Shown: positions 12,241 to 22,654, counted from the stretch's first letter. The stretch is DNA of 64,000 nucleotides from Physcomitrium patens (GCF_000002425.4 NC_037258.1:3277003-3341002), one strand, 5' to 3'. A program made the numbers and translations. Notes: generated from the letters alone by a model not told the origin.

Positions 12241-13662
12241 GAAAAGAGTGTCACAGTGTGTGTGTATTGATTTGTGCATGTACTTGTACTTATAATCTGA
12301 AATTGATGTGATATTTTTGAGTTGTAAAGTATGGCAGTGTGACAGTGAAAGTTTGGTATACTTTTTGAGAGCGGATCTCGAAGAAAACTGCCACATTTGT
12401 GGACACAAAAAAATGCCACAACTCAATGATGCATCGTCTTCGCTTTGGGTGCAACAAGACAACGAGTGCAACAACAGCACTCCACAAAAGCCATATCTTT
12501 GTGAATAGAAACATGAGAGCCAAATTGTGAATGTAGCTTAATGTTGCAGCATTTGTTCATGGCGTGGATTGCGAACACACTTTTACTCCATTTTATCATA
12601 GTCAAACCATAGTGGATCAGTCTATTATTTCTATGACACACATATACATACTCACTCACTCAAAATTTAGGAGCCCTACAAAAATCTCAAAGACTGGATT
12701 CTTATTGAGAGCATTTCCACATCTGACTTAAGACACATGCAAAAGAAACAGTCATTGCATATGTTGTGCATCAAACTTTCGTGAAATCAACAATCGTCGA
12801 TCAGAACATACACTGTGGAATTCGATCATGGATGCAATTTGGGTTTCAGCTCAAGACAACGGTGAATGCAATGGAAGTGACAATCTCCTTAGTGAGAAGA
12901 TATGTATGATAGGTGAAAGCATCGTATGCTATGATAGAACATGGGGTTGATTTTGGACATGACGAGGAGATTATAGCAAGGAGGATTGGTTGTTGTTGCT
13001 CAGGGAGATAGTTCCTTTGAGAAATGATTTGGTGACATGGCGATGAGTAGGAGGAGCAGATCCATGAGTTGGGTTAACCAGTGGAGGTTCATAATATGGA
13101 CATTGAAAGAAGTGGGTTAGGAAAGATTAGGCAAGTGATTACACAGGACTAGAGATTATGGAATGCTTTTCCACGGTAACCATGGTCAGAGGTCCAACAT
13201 CTTATTGATTTGGGATGGCTCGCTTCTGATGCTATGGCAACACAAGAGCCAAAATGTGGTTTGAATCGATGCATTGTCTTCTTGTAAGGTGCGGTAGTCA
13301 GGGTTTGAAGTATAATGGTTGGTAAGTGCAATGTGTCTTTGTAGATCGGCAAATGCTTCATGTGTTATACCAAATCTTGCCCTTGATTGCTAAAAGATTT
13401 GGGCAGAGTGTGTTGGCGGTGTAGTGGATTCATGTTTTGTAAATTCTAGCTAGTTTTTTTTTTTGTAGGATGTAAAATGGCTACTTTTATAAATGTTAAT
13501 TTGGCTCGATATTTTGGTGAATTTTTTACTTGAGCTTAGCACCCAAGCTAGGAAAGGCATAAGTGCAAATTGAGAGGGCAATGCAACCACAGCCATGCCA
13601 ATTGAATAATATTGACAATTACTTTTTGTCAGACTGTTGGAACATCAAGCATACTAAAGGGG
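12241..13662. other. Upstream flank of the F-box/LRR pseudogene, no recognisable gene
   Basis: Several short frames on both strands overlap at 12187-12660 and 13149-13361, but none carries a motif and they overlap one another, as chance frames do. The position suggests former promoter and 5' leader sequence of the F-box/LRR gene that follows. No TATA box can be assigned with confidence. Confidence 0.4.
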
Positions 13663-15005
13663 CAAGATTTGATAAACTTGCTGTTGGACAAGACGCTAAT
13701 AAAAATCATGAAATATGTGGATAAAAGGGACAGCGATTGAGATGCTTGCTCATTGATTTGTAAAAGATGGAAGACGCTGGAGAGCGCATGTCACTATTCT
13801 CCAATCTTGAGAGTGACGGGGCAGTCAGATGCATATTTAGCAAAGATGGTTCAAAGATTCTCAAGCCTATGACAAGTTTGTGTAGACGAGGGATTACTTG
13901 TTCCTGTACCTACCAATGGTCGGCTCTCATATTGTCAAACGCTTTGTCCTCATATGATGAGACCATTTCTTGTAAGCCCCATACATCGAATTTATCTTGC
14001 AGTTCACTTCATGATAAGTTATGGTGCCTTCAAGTCAAACATAATGTAATTTTAGCCACTTTTGAATTTTTTTTTATAGCTAATCTTGGATATTGTGACA
14101 ATTGAGAAACTTCCAAGATAACAATGATATGTAAAGTTTTGAGAATAGTACACTCAGCAACATGCTGAAATCTAATAAAGAAAGTTGTTGATGTTCTTTA
14201 ACGCCTTGATCTTTACTTTGAATGTTCTCTGTTGAATGTAATCTTCTTTTGGACAATTTTGAGGATAAACTATTAGTCAAATGGCTGAATCATTGCAAGT
14301 ATTTTTTTGTTGGATATTCGTGGCAAGGTAAAGATGCAAGCACGACTTTGCCCTGAAAGAAGATGAGAAGTAGGCATCGCGTGGTGATGAATTATAAAGA
14401 TGACAGCAATGACATTGCTTTGAATAATTTTTCAGATATATGGCTTCGATTTCTAGTGAAAGGATGCCAAAGATTAGAGAGTTTATCTCTCTTGTGGTGT
14501 TGTGCAGTGTCAAGTCACGACCTTGTCATTGTAGCAAATGCTTGTAGAGACTTAAAGGTCTTGGACTTGCAAGTATACGATCATGTCTACAACCATACTT
14601 TAATGTTTTTATTTATGTATATTATTGTTGTACTATCCCATTACAAAAACAAAGATTGTGATTTGTAATTTCCGCTTCCTAGGCTTGTTTGTGGCTGGGC
14701 TTCTTTTAAGTTTGTGTGGTAAATGATCCGGATTAAATTTTTAACTATGTAAAGATGTATTTATTAGAAGGAATTGTTGTAGGACTGTTATGTCAGGGAC
14801 CAAGGTTTGAAGATCATCGGCATATATTATAAAGAGCAAAAAGAGCTGAATTTATATTTTTGTGAAAGAATCAATGATATCAATATAGTAGAAATCATTG
14901 AAGATTGTAGAAAATCGCTTTAATACTCAAAATTATAGCTTGTGCTTGTGTAACAAACGTGGCATTGAAGGTCATTCAGCTCTTCACCTAAATCATTTTC
15001 TGTAT

Positions 15006-15010
15006 ATGTC
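15006..15010. repeat. Target-site duplication ATGTC, left copy
   Basis: ATGTC directly precedes the 5' LTR and is repeated at 20970-20974 directly after the 3' LTR. A 5-bp duplication is standard for LTR retrotransposon integration and fixes both element ends. Confidence 0.95.
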
Positions 15011-15030
15011 TGTTAGGGACATAGTCCTTA

Positions 15031-15120
15031 GAACCTTCTAGAGACAAGTTTCTAGAACCTTCTAGAGACAAGCTTCTAGAACCTTCTAGAATCAAGTCTC
15101 TCGAACCTTCTAGAAGCTTC
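15031..15120 (+). promoter_or_regulatory. Cluster of heat-shock elements in the LTR promoter
   Basis: Heat-shock factor trimers bind alternating GAA/TTC units spaced by 2 bp. Here I see GAAccTTCtaGA at 15031, TTCtaGAAccTTCtaGA at 15050-15066, the perfect four-unit TTCtaGAAccTTCtaGAA at 15074-15091, and the perfect four-unit GAAccTTCtaGAAgcTTC at 15103-15120. A TATA box follows about 42 bp later. The 3' LTR repeats the arrangement at 20670-20759 with only small changes. This is the layout of a heat-inducible promoter; ONSEN, a Copia element of Brassicaceae, is the known precedent for heat-driven plant retrotransposons. Activity here is inference. Confidence 0.75.
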
Positions 15121-15161
15121 TTAGTTGATAGAAGTTACTTGAGAAGCTTCCTAAATAGGAG

Positions 15162-15167
15162 TATATA
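15162..15167 (+). promoter_or_regulatory. TATA box of the LTR promoter
   Basis: TATATA within AGGAGTATATATTGG, about 42 bp downstream of the heat-shock-element cluster and conserved in both LTRs. Confidence 0.65.
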
Positions 15168-15354
15168 TTGGAATCAAGGCTGAAGAGTTCTTCAGTCTCG
15201 ACAATACATCTCTTGGAGCTCTAGCTCACCTCTCTGGTGTTGTTCTTGTATTCATCTGATTAATCTAGTTCTTGCCAGTTCTTCTTGAACTTCTTGGTAG
15301 ATATCAAGTCCGTATTCTGTGTCCGTGACAGTTTATCGAGACTTCACTCACCTC

Positions 15355-15367
15355 AGATATCAGAGCT
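15355..15367 (+). promoter_or_regulatory. Probable primer-binding site (initiator Met tRNA-like)
   Basis: AGATATCAGAGCT resembles the plant retroelement primer site TGGTATCAGAGC. It lies 24 bp inside the 5' LTR boundary instead of immediately next to it. That offset is unusual and leaves some doubt. Confidence 0.5.
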
Positions 15368-15422
15368 AGTTTCTTCTTTGTTAGAGTGTGGATTACCCCT
15401 CTGCTTGGAAGTGTACTAGCAC

Positions 15423-15566
15423 TTTAGAGGTTGCGGATTACCCTCCTCTAAACTGATACTTCTTTTGTTACAATATTGGAGTCTTATTTTTCTTGGAGAG
15501 AGTGGATTACTCCTTTTCTTGAAGTTCTTAAGGCATTTTAGAGGTTGCAGAGTACCCTCCTCTAAA
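15423..15566 (+). promoter_or_regulatory. Two copies of a hairpin in the retroelement leader
   Basis: Hairpin 1 spans 15423-15452 and hairpin 2 spans 15537-15566. Both have the perfect 8-bp arms TTTAGAGG and CCTCTAAA around a 14-nt loop with TTGC at its 5' side and TACCCT at its 3' side. They lie within a larger imperfect tandem duplication of the leader (each copy also has a GGATTAC element). The gag start follows at 15611. A degenerate relative occurs in the leader of the other Gypsy family (36106-36136, minus strand). The position fits an RNA packaging, dimerisation or translation-control element; this role is inferred. Confidence 0.6.
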
Positions 15567-15610
15567 CCAATATTGTCTTCTTGTAGAGTCATTCCTGTCC
15601 TTCTCTTAGA

Positions 15611-16654
15611 ATGGTCGGGGGCCAAGACATTAGTATGACGGAAAGTTCAGAGTCCAAGTTAGATGCTATCATGAATGTCCTCGCTACGTTATCACAAAGA
15701 ACTGCAGAGATTGAAGGAGTCGTGGCAAGGCTTCATAATGATGGAGCATCTGGGATGGGACAATCTAGGTTGCACCAGCCTCAAACTTCTACACTTGGAG
15801 AAGCAACTTTGCCTCAGGTTCGACAAGCACCATTGGTTCTACAACATAAAGAACCCCGAGTTAGCCTTCCGGACAAGTTCGATGGTACACGTTCCAAGTT
15901 TCGAGGATTCATCAACCAAATCAAGTTGATAATAGTTTTACAGCCCAAACGCTATCCAACGGAGGAGTCACGTGTTGGGCTTGTTGGAACCTTACTTACA
16001 GGACAAGCTCTATCATGGTTTGCTCCTTTGTTTGAGAAACGATCGTCCATACTAAACAACTTTGAAACCTTTTTGGAGGCATTTGCGGAAGCATTTGGTG
16101 AATATGACAAGGTTCGATGGACTACAACAAAGATCTGGTCACTACTACAAGGGATGCGTTCTACATCAGTCTATGCATCGGACTTCAGGTAATTAGCATG
16201 CGATATCAATTGGGATGAAGAAGCGTTGATGAGTTAATTCTATTGGAGTTTAAAGGACGATGTGAAGGATTTGCTGTTAACTCTTTCTGATCCACAAACG
16301 CTCAACGAAGCTATTAGCCAAGCTGTGAAGTGCGATAACCGCCTATTCCAACGTCGCCAAGACCAACGTTCAAGACAACATACAGTTCGCCACACCCCAA
16401 CTATGTCGACAAGCAGTGTGAATTCACATTCAGAGGTAGAAGACATGCAAATTGATGCGGTACATGTGAAATTTCTTACTCTAGAAGAAAAAAAGCGACG
16501 TATGGAGGAAGATCTATGCTTGTATTGCGGTGAAAAAGGCCACAAAGTTGAAACTATCCGAAGAAGCAAAATCGACGTATTATCAAGATTAGGGGTGCGT
16601 TTATTCAAGAAAATGAAGATGCCCAGCCACAATAGGAACCGTGCGGCTGGATAG
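15611..16654 (+). pseudogene. gag: gag of the plus-strand Gypsy element (two stops)
   Basis: Gag forms the particle shell that packages element RNA. The frame starts at ATG 15611. Its middle has a retrotransposon-gag signature (FDGTRSKFRGFINQI, then LTGQALSWFAPLFE, then FLEAFAEAFG). Near its end is a CCHC zinc knuckle, CLYCGEKGHK (about 16516-16545), in which the last cysteine position is Ile, so the knuckle is probably dead. TAA at 16190-16192 and TAA at 16235-16237 interrupt the frame in register, at places where Gln is expected (FR*LACDI and MS*FYW). It ends at TAG 16652-16654. About 347 codons in total. Confidence 0.9.
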
Positions 16655-16667
16655 TGAAATATTGTAA

Positions 16668-19600
16668 CATCAACCAGGTTCCTTTCTTTCCGCTCAACCT
16701 GCCCTTTGTTTTACAATCCCTTTGCTTATTGGCCCTCAGAAACTGAGAACCTTAGCATTATTAGATTCAAGAGCATCTGCTTGTTTCTTAGACGAAGAAT
16801 TTGTAAGGTGTCATAAGATCCCTTTAGTACAAAAATCCAAACCTCTTCATGTTGAGGTCATAGATGGACGACCTTTATTATCTGGTAGTGTCACCCATGA
16901 ATCAGAACCTATAGAAGTGGCGTTTAAGGACCATAGTAGTCATATTATTTTCAATATTATTAGAACCCCATCAAATCCTGTTATTGTTGGTCTTTCCTGG
17001 TTGGAAAAGTATAACCCATTCGTAGATTGGAAGTTGCGGAAGATGACCTTTTCTACAAAACCATCCAAGACTAAGCCTAGTAGAAAACCCCGAATAAAAA
17101 AATCCTTATTTATTAGAGCAAGAGCATTTATAAGATTGTTCAAAGGAGGCACATCGTTTGTCATTTATGCGACTCCAACTACCGGGGAGAAGATCTCGAC
17201 AGCAAGTATACCGGAGCAATATAAGGATTTTAAAGACGTGTTTCAAAAGAAAAATGCCGACATGCTACCGAAACACATACCATATGATTGCGCCATAGAC
17301 TTACAGGAAGGAGCACAACCGCCTTTTGGTCCAATCTACAATCTATTGCAGATGGAGTTGGTGGAGTTGCGGAAGTACATCGACGAGAATCTAGCCAAGA
17401 ACTTCATCCGTCATTCAAAATCATCAGGTGGAGCACCCATCTTATTTGTGAAGAAGAAAGATGGCTCGTTGCAAATGTGCATGGACTATCGAGGCCTCAA
17501 CAAGGTAACAAAGAAGAATCGTTACCCGTTACTCTTGATTTTTGGTCTCTTAGAACAACTTGGACGTGTAAGGATCTTTACAAAAATTGATCTAAGGAGA
17601 GCTTACAACCTCGTACGAATCAAGGAAGGAGATGACTGGAAGACAGCATTCCGTACAAGGTATGGCCATTTTGAATATAATGTCATGCCCTTTGGTCTTA
17701 CCAATGCTCCAGTGGTCTTTCAACATATGATGAATGACATTTTCTGAGAGTACCTTGATGATTTTGTTGTCATCTATTTGGATGATATTTTGATATTCTC
17801 CAAAAATAAGGAAGAGCATGAAAAACACGTTCGTTTGGTATTGGAGAAACTACGCGAGCGAAGACTATATGCCAAGTTGGAGAAGTGTTTATTTCACTAA
17901 ATAGGGATGGAGTTTCTGGAATTCGTTGCGACTACGAAAGGCTTGAAGATGGACCCCAAGAAGGTGGAAGCAATTGTGTCTTGGGAGGTTCCGAAGACGG
18001 TTAGAGATGTACAATGCTTTCTTGGTTTTGCCAACTTCTATCGAATCTTTATCAAGAATTACTCTCAAGTTGCTGCTCCTCTCACTCGGTTGACATGCAA
18101 AGATAAGCTGGAATGGGGACGTCTAGCAGAGAAGGCGTTTAAAAACCTGAAGACCGCATTTACTACGGCTCCACTCTTGGTACATCCAGACTTTACAAAG
18201 GTCTTCTATTTAGAAACTGATGCTTCAGATTTTACTTTGGGAGCTGTACTTTCACAAATAGGAGAAGACAAGAAGCTCCATCTGGTTGCATTCTATTCTC
18301 GAAAGTTCTTTGCTGCTGAAATCAATTATGAGATCCACGATAAGGAACTTCTTGCTATAGTAGATTCTTTCCAAGAATGGCATCACTTTCTTGAAGGAGC
18401 TGCACATCTAGTGACCGTATACACAGATCACAAGAATTTAGAGTATTTCATGTCGGCTCGAGTTCTAAATCGACGTCAAGCTCGATGGAGTATGTTGCTA
18501 TCTAGGTTCGATTTTATTATCACTTATCGACCTGGAAAGGAGCAAGGACTATCTGATGCCTTATTGAGGAGATCGTATCTTGTACCAAAGGCTGAAGAAG
18601 CAGCGTTTGATCAACAATGTATGACATTGTTGAAGCCAGAGCAATTTTAGCTTTGCGCTACTATTATGCCAATTGATGCTGACTTCCTAAATCAGGTACG
18701 TGCCGTAACCATTGAAGATTTAGTAGCCATTGATATTAAGCAGCGTGCCAATGACGACAAGTTCAAGGTGGAGGGAGATCTTTTATACTTTGAAGAGTGG
18801 TTAAATATCCCAAAAGGACCAGCACGACTTCGAGTTCTTCAATCTCGCCACGATTTTCCAACTGCGGGACATTTTGGATTCAACAAGACCTTGGAATTTA
18901 TTTCTCGAGATTTTTGGTGGCCCCAAATGTAAAAGGATGTGAAAGATTTTGTCCTCTCCTACGACATTTGTTTAAGATCTAAGAATCCTCGGTATCGCCC
19001 TTATGGACTCCTACAGCCATTGCCGATTCCACGTCGACCATGGTCTTCAATTTCCATGGACTTCATCACGGACCTGCCATCATCGAACTCATTTGACAGC
19101 ATCTTTGTCATGGTAGATCGGCTTACAAAAATGACACACTTTGTCCCTTGCAAGAAGACATCATCCAGTGAAGTCATAGCAAGGCTCTTTCTCGATAATG
19201 TGTATCGATATCATGGACTACCAGATGATATCGTATCACATCGAGGAACCCAATTCGTATCAAAGTTTTGGAGATCTCTCTTTGAGATAATGAAGGTGGA
19301 TATCAAGCTTTCTTCGGCTTTTCATCCTCAAACTGACGGTCAAACGGAACGGGTGAACCAAGTCTTAGAACAATACTTACGATGTAGCATCAACTATCAG
19401 CAAGACGATTGGACCACATATCTGTCGCTAGCCGAGTTTGCATATAACAACACCCTCCATGCGTCGATTCAATACACACCATTCTTTTCCAACTATGGGT
19501 ATCATTCAAAGCTTGATTTATTGAGTTCATCAACAAATAATAATCCAGCAGCTGAAGGATTTGCGAAACAACTATCAGAGCTTCAAAATACGTTGAAGCT

Positions 19601-20114
19601 TCAATTACAATCTGCTCAAGAATCTTACAAGGCGTCTGTAGATAGATTTCAGAATCAAGCACCTACTTTCAAAATTGGAGATAAAGCATGGCTTCTTCGA
19701 CGGAATATCAAGACCAAGCGACCATGTGATAAGTTGGACTATCGAAGATTGGGACCATTTATCATCCAAAAGCAAATCAATCTAGTGGCGTACCGTTTGG
19801 AATTACCGGCTTCTATGAAGGTACATCCAGTCTTTCATGTTTCTTTGTTGGAGCCTTATCGAGAGTCATCTTTTCCTGGAAGAGTGCAATGTCCGCCACC
19901 TAGTATTGAGATCGATAACCACGAGGAATACGAGATTGAAAAGGTGCTGGATTCTCGGTGAAGGTGGGACAAGTTGGAGTATCTTGTTCATTGGTGCGGC
20001 TACGACATTAATGAGCGAACGTGGGAGCCAACTGAAAATCTCACCAATGCGTCACAAAAGATACAGGAGTTTCATCAACAACATCCTCATAAACCTAAGC
20101 GGGTTCGACAATAG
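16668..20114 (+). pseudogene. pol: pol of the plus-strand Gypsy element: protease, RT, RNase H, integrase, chromodomain (five internal stops)
   Basis: The polyprotein copies and integrates the element. It lies in a different frame from gag and is preceded by a TAA at 16665-16667. Protease: [12 protein letters not shown] near 16750, with Arg in place of the Gly of the DSG active site. [22 protein letters not shown], then MPFGLTNAP, then the catalytic YLDD (about 17776-17790). RNase H: FYLETDASDFTLGAVLSQ near 18207, then YTDHKNLEYF. Integrase: zinc-finger remnant, then FHPQTDGQTERVNQ near 19321, then a GPF/Y-like module. A chromodomain (EEYEIEKVLDS, then LEYLVHWCGY, then TWEPTENL) lies at about 19922-20060. 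In-register stops are TGA 17745-17747, TAA 17898-17900, TAG 18648-18650, TAA 18930-18932 and TGA 19959-19961. The frame ends at TAG 20112-20114. Confidence 0.95.
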
Positions 20115-20245
20115 CTTCTTTCTGAAGCTTGCTCACCCAAGAATATAAGAAAGGGAGAGAGCACCACCAAAATTTGTAGTTGATGTAGTTATTTTCTCCA
20201 AGATAAAATAGAATTTTTTCAGTAGCCATAGTTTGGTCTTCTGAT

Positions 20246-20572
20246 ATGGATAGCCAAGAGATAGATACTATGCTAGTCAGATTATCTCAACCAACTAGTT
20301 CACGAAGGCGACCCCGAGATGAAGAACCACCTGCACCACGACGACGACGGAAGATACCAAGTAACCGATCACTGGTGATTGTATTTGAGTCCGAGCCTGC
20401 TTACGATGGTCAACTAGAAGGCATATTTGCATGACAATTTCACAATGAAGACACGGAAGTTCATGCTTGGTCAGAAATTGAAGGAGTGGGCCACTACCAT
20501 TGGCTTCAAGGGCCGATGATCCACTTACCTCGTGAACAACAGTTGGAGTTCATAGCAGACGTTATGCGATAA
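20246..20572 (+). pseudogene. Additional open frame between pol and the 3' LTR
   Basis: I do not recognise this protein. The frame starts at ATG 20246 and ends at TAA 20570-20572 (108 codons). A single TGA at 20432-20434 interrupts it, in the context IFA*QFHNEDTEVHAW, where CGA to TGA is the simplest explanation. The N-terminal third is basic and proline-rich (SRRRPRDEEPPAPRRRRK), resembling a nuclear-localisation or nucleic-acid-binding tail. The rest is acidic with tryptophans. It follows pol by 131 bp and precedes the polypurine tract by about 60 bp. It has no signal peptide or membrane segment, so it is not an envelope gene. Confidence 0.5.
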
Positions 20573-20635
20573 ATCTTCATTTTCTTGCGTTGGTACTGAT
20601 TGACAATAACATTACTTCTCAGAGACCTCGAAGCT

Positions 20636-20649
20636 AAAGGAGGAGGTGA
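20636..20649 (+). promoter_or_regulatory. Polypurine tract
   Basis: AAAGGAGGAGGTGA lies immediately before the 3' LTR, the site that primes plus-strand DNA synthesis in LTR retroelements. Confidence 0.85.
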
Positions 20650-20969
20650 TGTTAGGGACATAGTCCTTAGAACCTTTTAGAGACAGGTTTCTAGAACCTT
20701 CTAGAGACAAGCTTCTAGAACCTTCTAGAATCAAGTCTCTCGAACCTTCTAGAAGCTTACTAGTTGATAGAAGTTACTTGAAAAGCTTCCTAAATAGGAG
20801 TATATATTGGAATCGAGGCTGAAGAGTTCTTCAATCTCGACAACACATCTCTTGGAACTCTAGCTCACCTCTCTGGTGTTGTTCTTGTATTCATCTGATT
20901 AATCTAGTTCTTGCCAGTTCTTCTTGAACTTCTTAGTAGATATCAAGTCTGTATTCTGTGTCCGTGACA
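20650..20969 (+). repeat. 3' LTR of the plus-strand Gypsy element
   Basis: 320 bp, the partner of 15011-15330. It differs from that copy at about 11 sites, most of them C/T or A/G transitions. It retains the heat-shock-element cluster (20670-20759) and the TATA box. Confidence 0.95.
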
Positions 20970-20974
20970 ATGTC
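20970..20974. repeat. Target-site duplication ATGTC, right copy
   Basis: Matches ATGTC at 15006-15010. Confidence 0.95.
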
Positions 20975-22125
20975 TTGTTTTCTCAACCTAGTTCATTGTC
21001 ATTAGTAAGCTGTCTGGCACAGCCTTAGAAGTATAAAGTCTATAAGTCCAAATGTATTAAGTCTTGGATTGCATGTTGATGATACAAATGCTCTTCAAGC
21101 ATGTTGTTTGGTTTTGACAATTCAGCACCTCATTATAGTTTGCCTCCGGCTATAGGTTGTCGATACCAACTGTAATATGCTCAAGAAGGTCACTTTGGAC
21201 TCCGAGTATATTAAGATGGATGGTATGTTGGCAATAGGTCGGGATTGCACACAACTGCAAATGCTTCGACTACAATGTGTGAATGTATACAATAAAGGTT
21301 TGTAAATAGTTGGCTATAATTATCCTTTATTGGAGACCTTAGCTTTATACAGCTCTAAGAAATTTACAGATCGGCACGTTTTCGATTCGTACAATTCATT
21401 ATACAGTTAATAGAATGCATCAACCATTTTTTTTAATAGTTTATGTAATTTTCTTCTGATGAGCCGTGCATTGATGCTTTTTTCTTAGATTTGTTTCTCT
21501 TTAGACAATAATATTGTGAACAGAAGTTTGTTCACTCGTGATATTGAATTTTTCAATTAAAAAAATTTACAAATCATAGCAAAATTGTCTTTTATGTATA
21601 ATTTTTTTGTGAACCTACCACTTTTGCATAAAAACCTAAATTTAAAAAAAGAGGTGCAAAGCGATCTATACTCATGAACACGGTTTAGTTATGCAGTCAT
21701 AATATATTTTACTGACTCACTCATTTTCTATTTATAAAAGACTGGTGGCTATTGAGAGACAATGCAAAATATTAAGAAAAATCACATTAAGTGACTCATA
21801 TTACATGGGTGACCACAGCCTAGTTGCCATTGCTAGGGGATGTCTCCAACTTGAAGAACTAGAAATAAACTACTATCATATTATTGAAACTGTAGGACTT
21901 TGGACTGTGGACCAGTCTTGCTCGTGAAAAAAGCTTCTTTTAGAACAGAGTGAAATGTCAATATTTTTGAGTTTTTCATGCTGTATGTTGAGGTTTAAAC
22001 TTACATCAATTTATAATGAAGCGATGATTATTAATCGTTGATACTTGTAGGAGATGTTTTGCAGTTGATGAAGGATTTCATATTGCAGCCTCATGCAAGA
22101 TGAAAACAACTATCTTCATAGAGTT

Positions 22126-22615
22126 TCTTTGTTTGTACTAGGACCACTTTCACACCTTAGCCTCTTGCTTGACACACTCCATGTTTATTTTTGAGGAGTC
22201 ATAAAATGTAAAAACATAAATTATATTATAAAAATAGAAAAAATTATAAGTTTTTAATTTTTGAAATATTTATATTTATTAATATTTTAAATAAAAAATA
22301 AGAAGAAAATTGCTTACAGATAGATTGATAATTAAATAAGATTTACAAACATTAGAATCAAATAACAATAGAATGCATAATTGTTTTGTTTAGCTTGCTA
22401 TATAGGCTACCACTTGTGTATATATATAGGTTATTTTTTATCCATTAACTAATATTTCTTACTTACTTGATAATATTTGTTGGAATGGAGGTTATTCTTA
22501 GGTGATAAATTTAGATCCTATAATTAATATTTCTTTCATAATTGATAAAATTTCTATCCATTGAAGTTAAACAAAAGTAGTAAAAAAAAAATACAAACAA
22601 ACATATACCAATCAA

Positions 22616-22654
<39 letters not shown>

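Larger units (their letters stand above)
15011..15330 (+). repeat. 5' LTR of the plus-strand Gypsy element
   Basis: 320 bp, TG...CA ends, paired with 20650-20969. U3 contains the heat-shock-element run (15031-15120) and a TATA box (15162-15167). The transcription start should lie around 15190-15200, inferred from TATA spacing. Confidence 0.95.
15011..20969 (+). mobile_element. Complete Gypsy (chromovirus) LTR retrotransposon, plus strand, coding capacity lost
   Basis: The element is 5,959 bp. In order it has a 5' LTR, a leader with two hairpins, gag, pol (protease, reverse transcriptase, RNase H, integrase, chromodomain), a further open frame, a polypurine tract and a 3' LTR. Both LTRs are 320 bp, begin TGTTAG, end GTGACA, and differ at about 11 positions by eye (about 96-97% identical). 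The insertion is therefore fairly old but far younger than the second family at 30431-36773. Reverse transcriptase before integrase, plus a C-terminal chromodomain, places it in the chromoviruses. All frames carry premature stops, so it is non-autonomous now. It lies inside an F-box/LRR pseudogene. Confidence 0.95.
13663..22125 (+). pseudogene. FBL4-like F-box/LRR gene, decayed and split by a Gypsy element
   Basis: F-box/LRR proteins are substrate receptors of SCF ubiquitin ligases. Pieces appear in the order of plant FBL4. An F-box (LLLDKTLIKIM, then DACSLICKRW) lies at about 13672-13780. LRRs reading GCQRLESLSLLWC and LDLQ end at 14572. CYVRDQGLKIIG starts just after the acceptor at 14781-14782. 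KIIACACVTNVAL follows near 14930-14965 in a shifted frame. Then comes the retroelement (15011-20969). Afterwards there is TLDSEYIKMDGMLAIG from 21156, KITLSDSYYMGDHSLVAIA from 21741, and a last weak piece, VDEGFHIAASCK, near 22060-22100. In-frame stops are TGA 13738-13740 (where Arg is expected), TGA 13870-13872, TAA 21303-21305 and TGA near 21925. At least one frameshift lies near 14925. The element sits in an intron-like gap, so the gene may have been dead before or after insertion. Confidence 0.8.

Noticed and set aside
15416-15625. Minus-strand open frame over the retroelement leader
   Set aside because: It is the reverse reading of the duplicated hairpin leader; no coding signature.
20246-20572. 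Envelope gene for the Gypsy element
   Set aside because: The frame has no signal peptide, no membrane segment and is only 108 codons; it is reported as an unknown extra frame instead.
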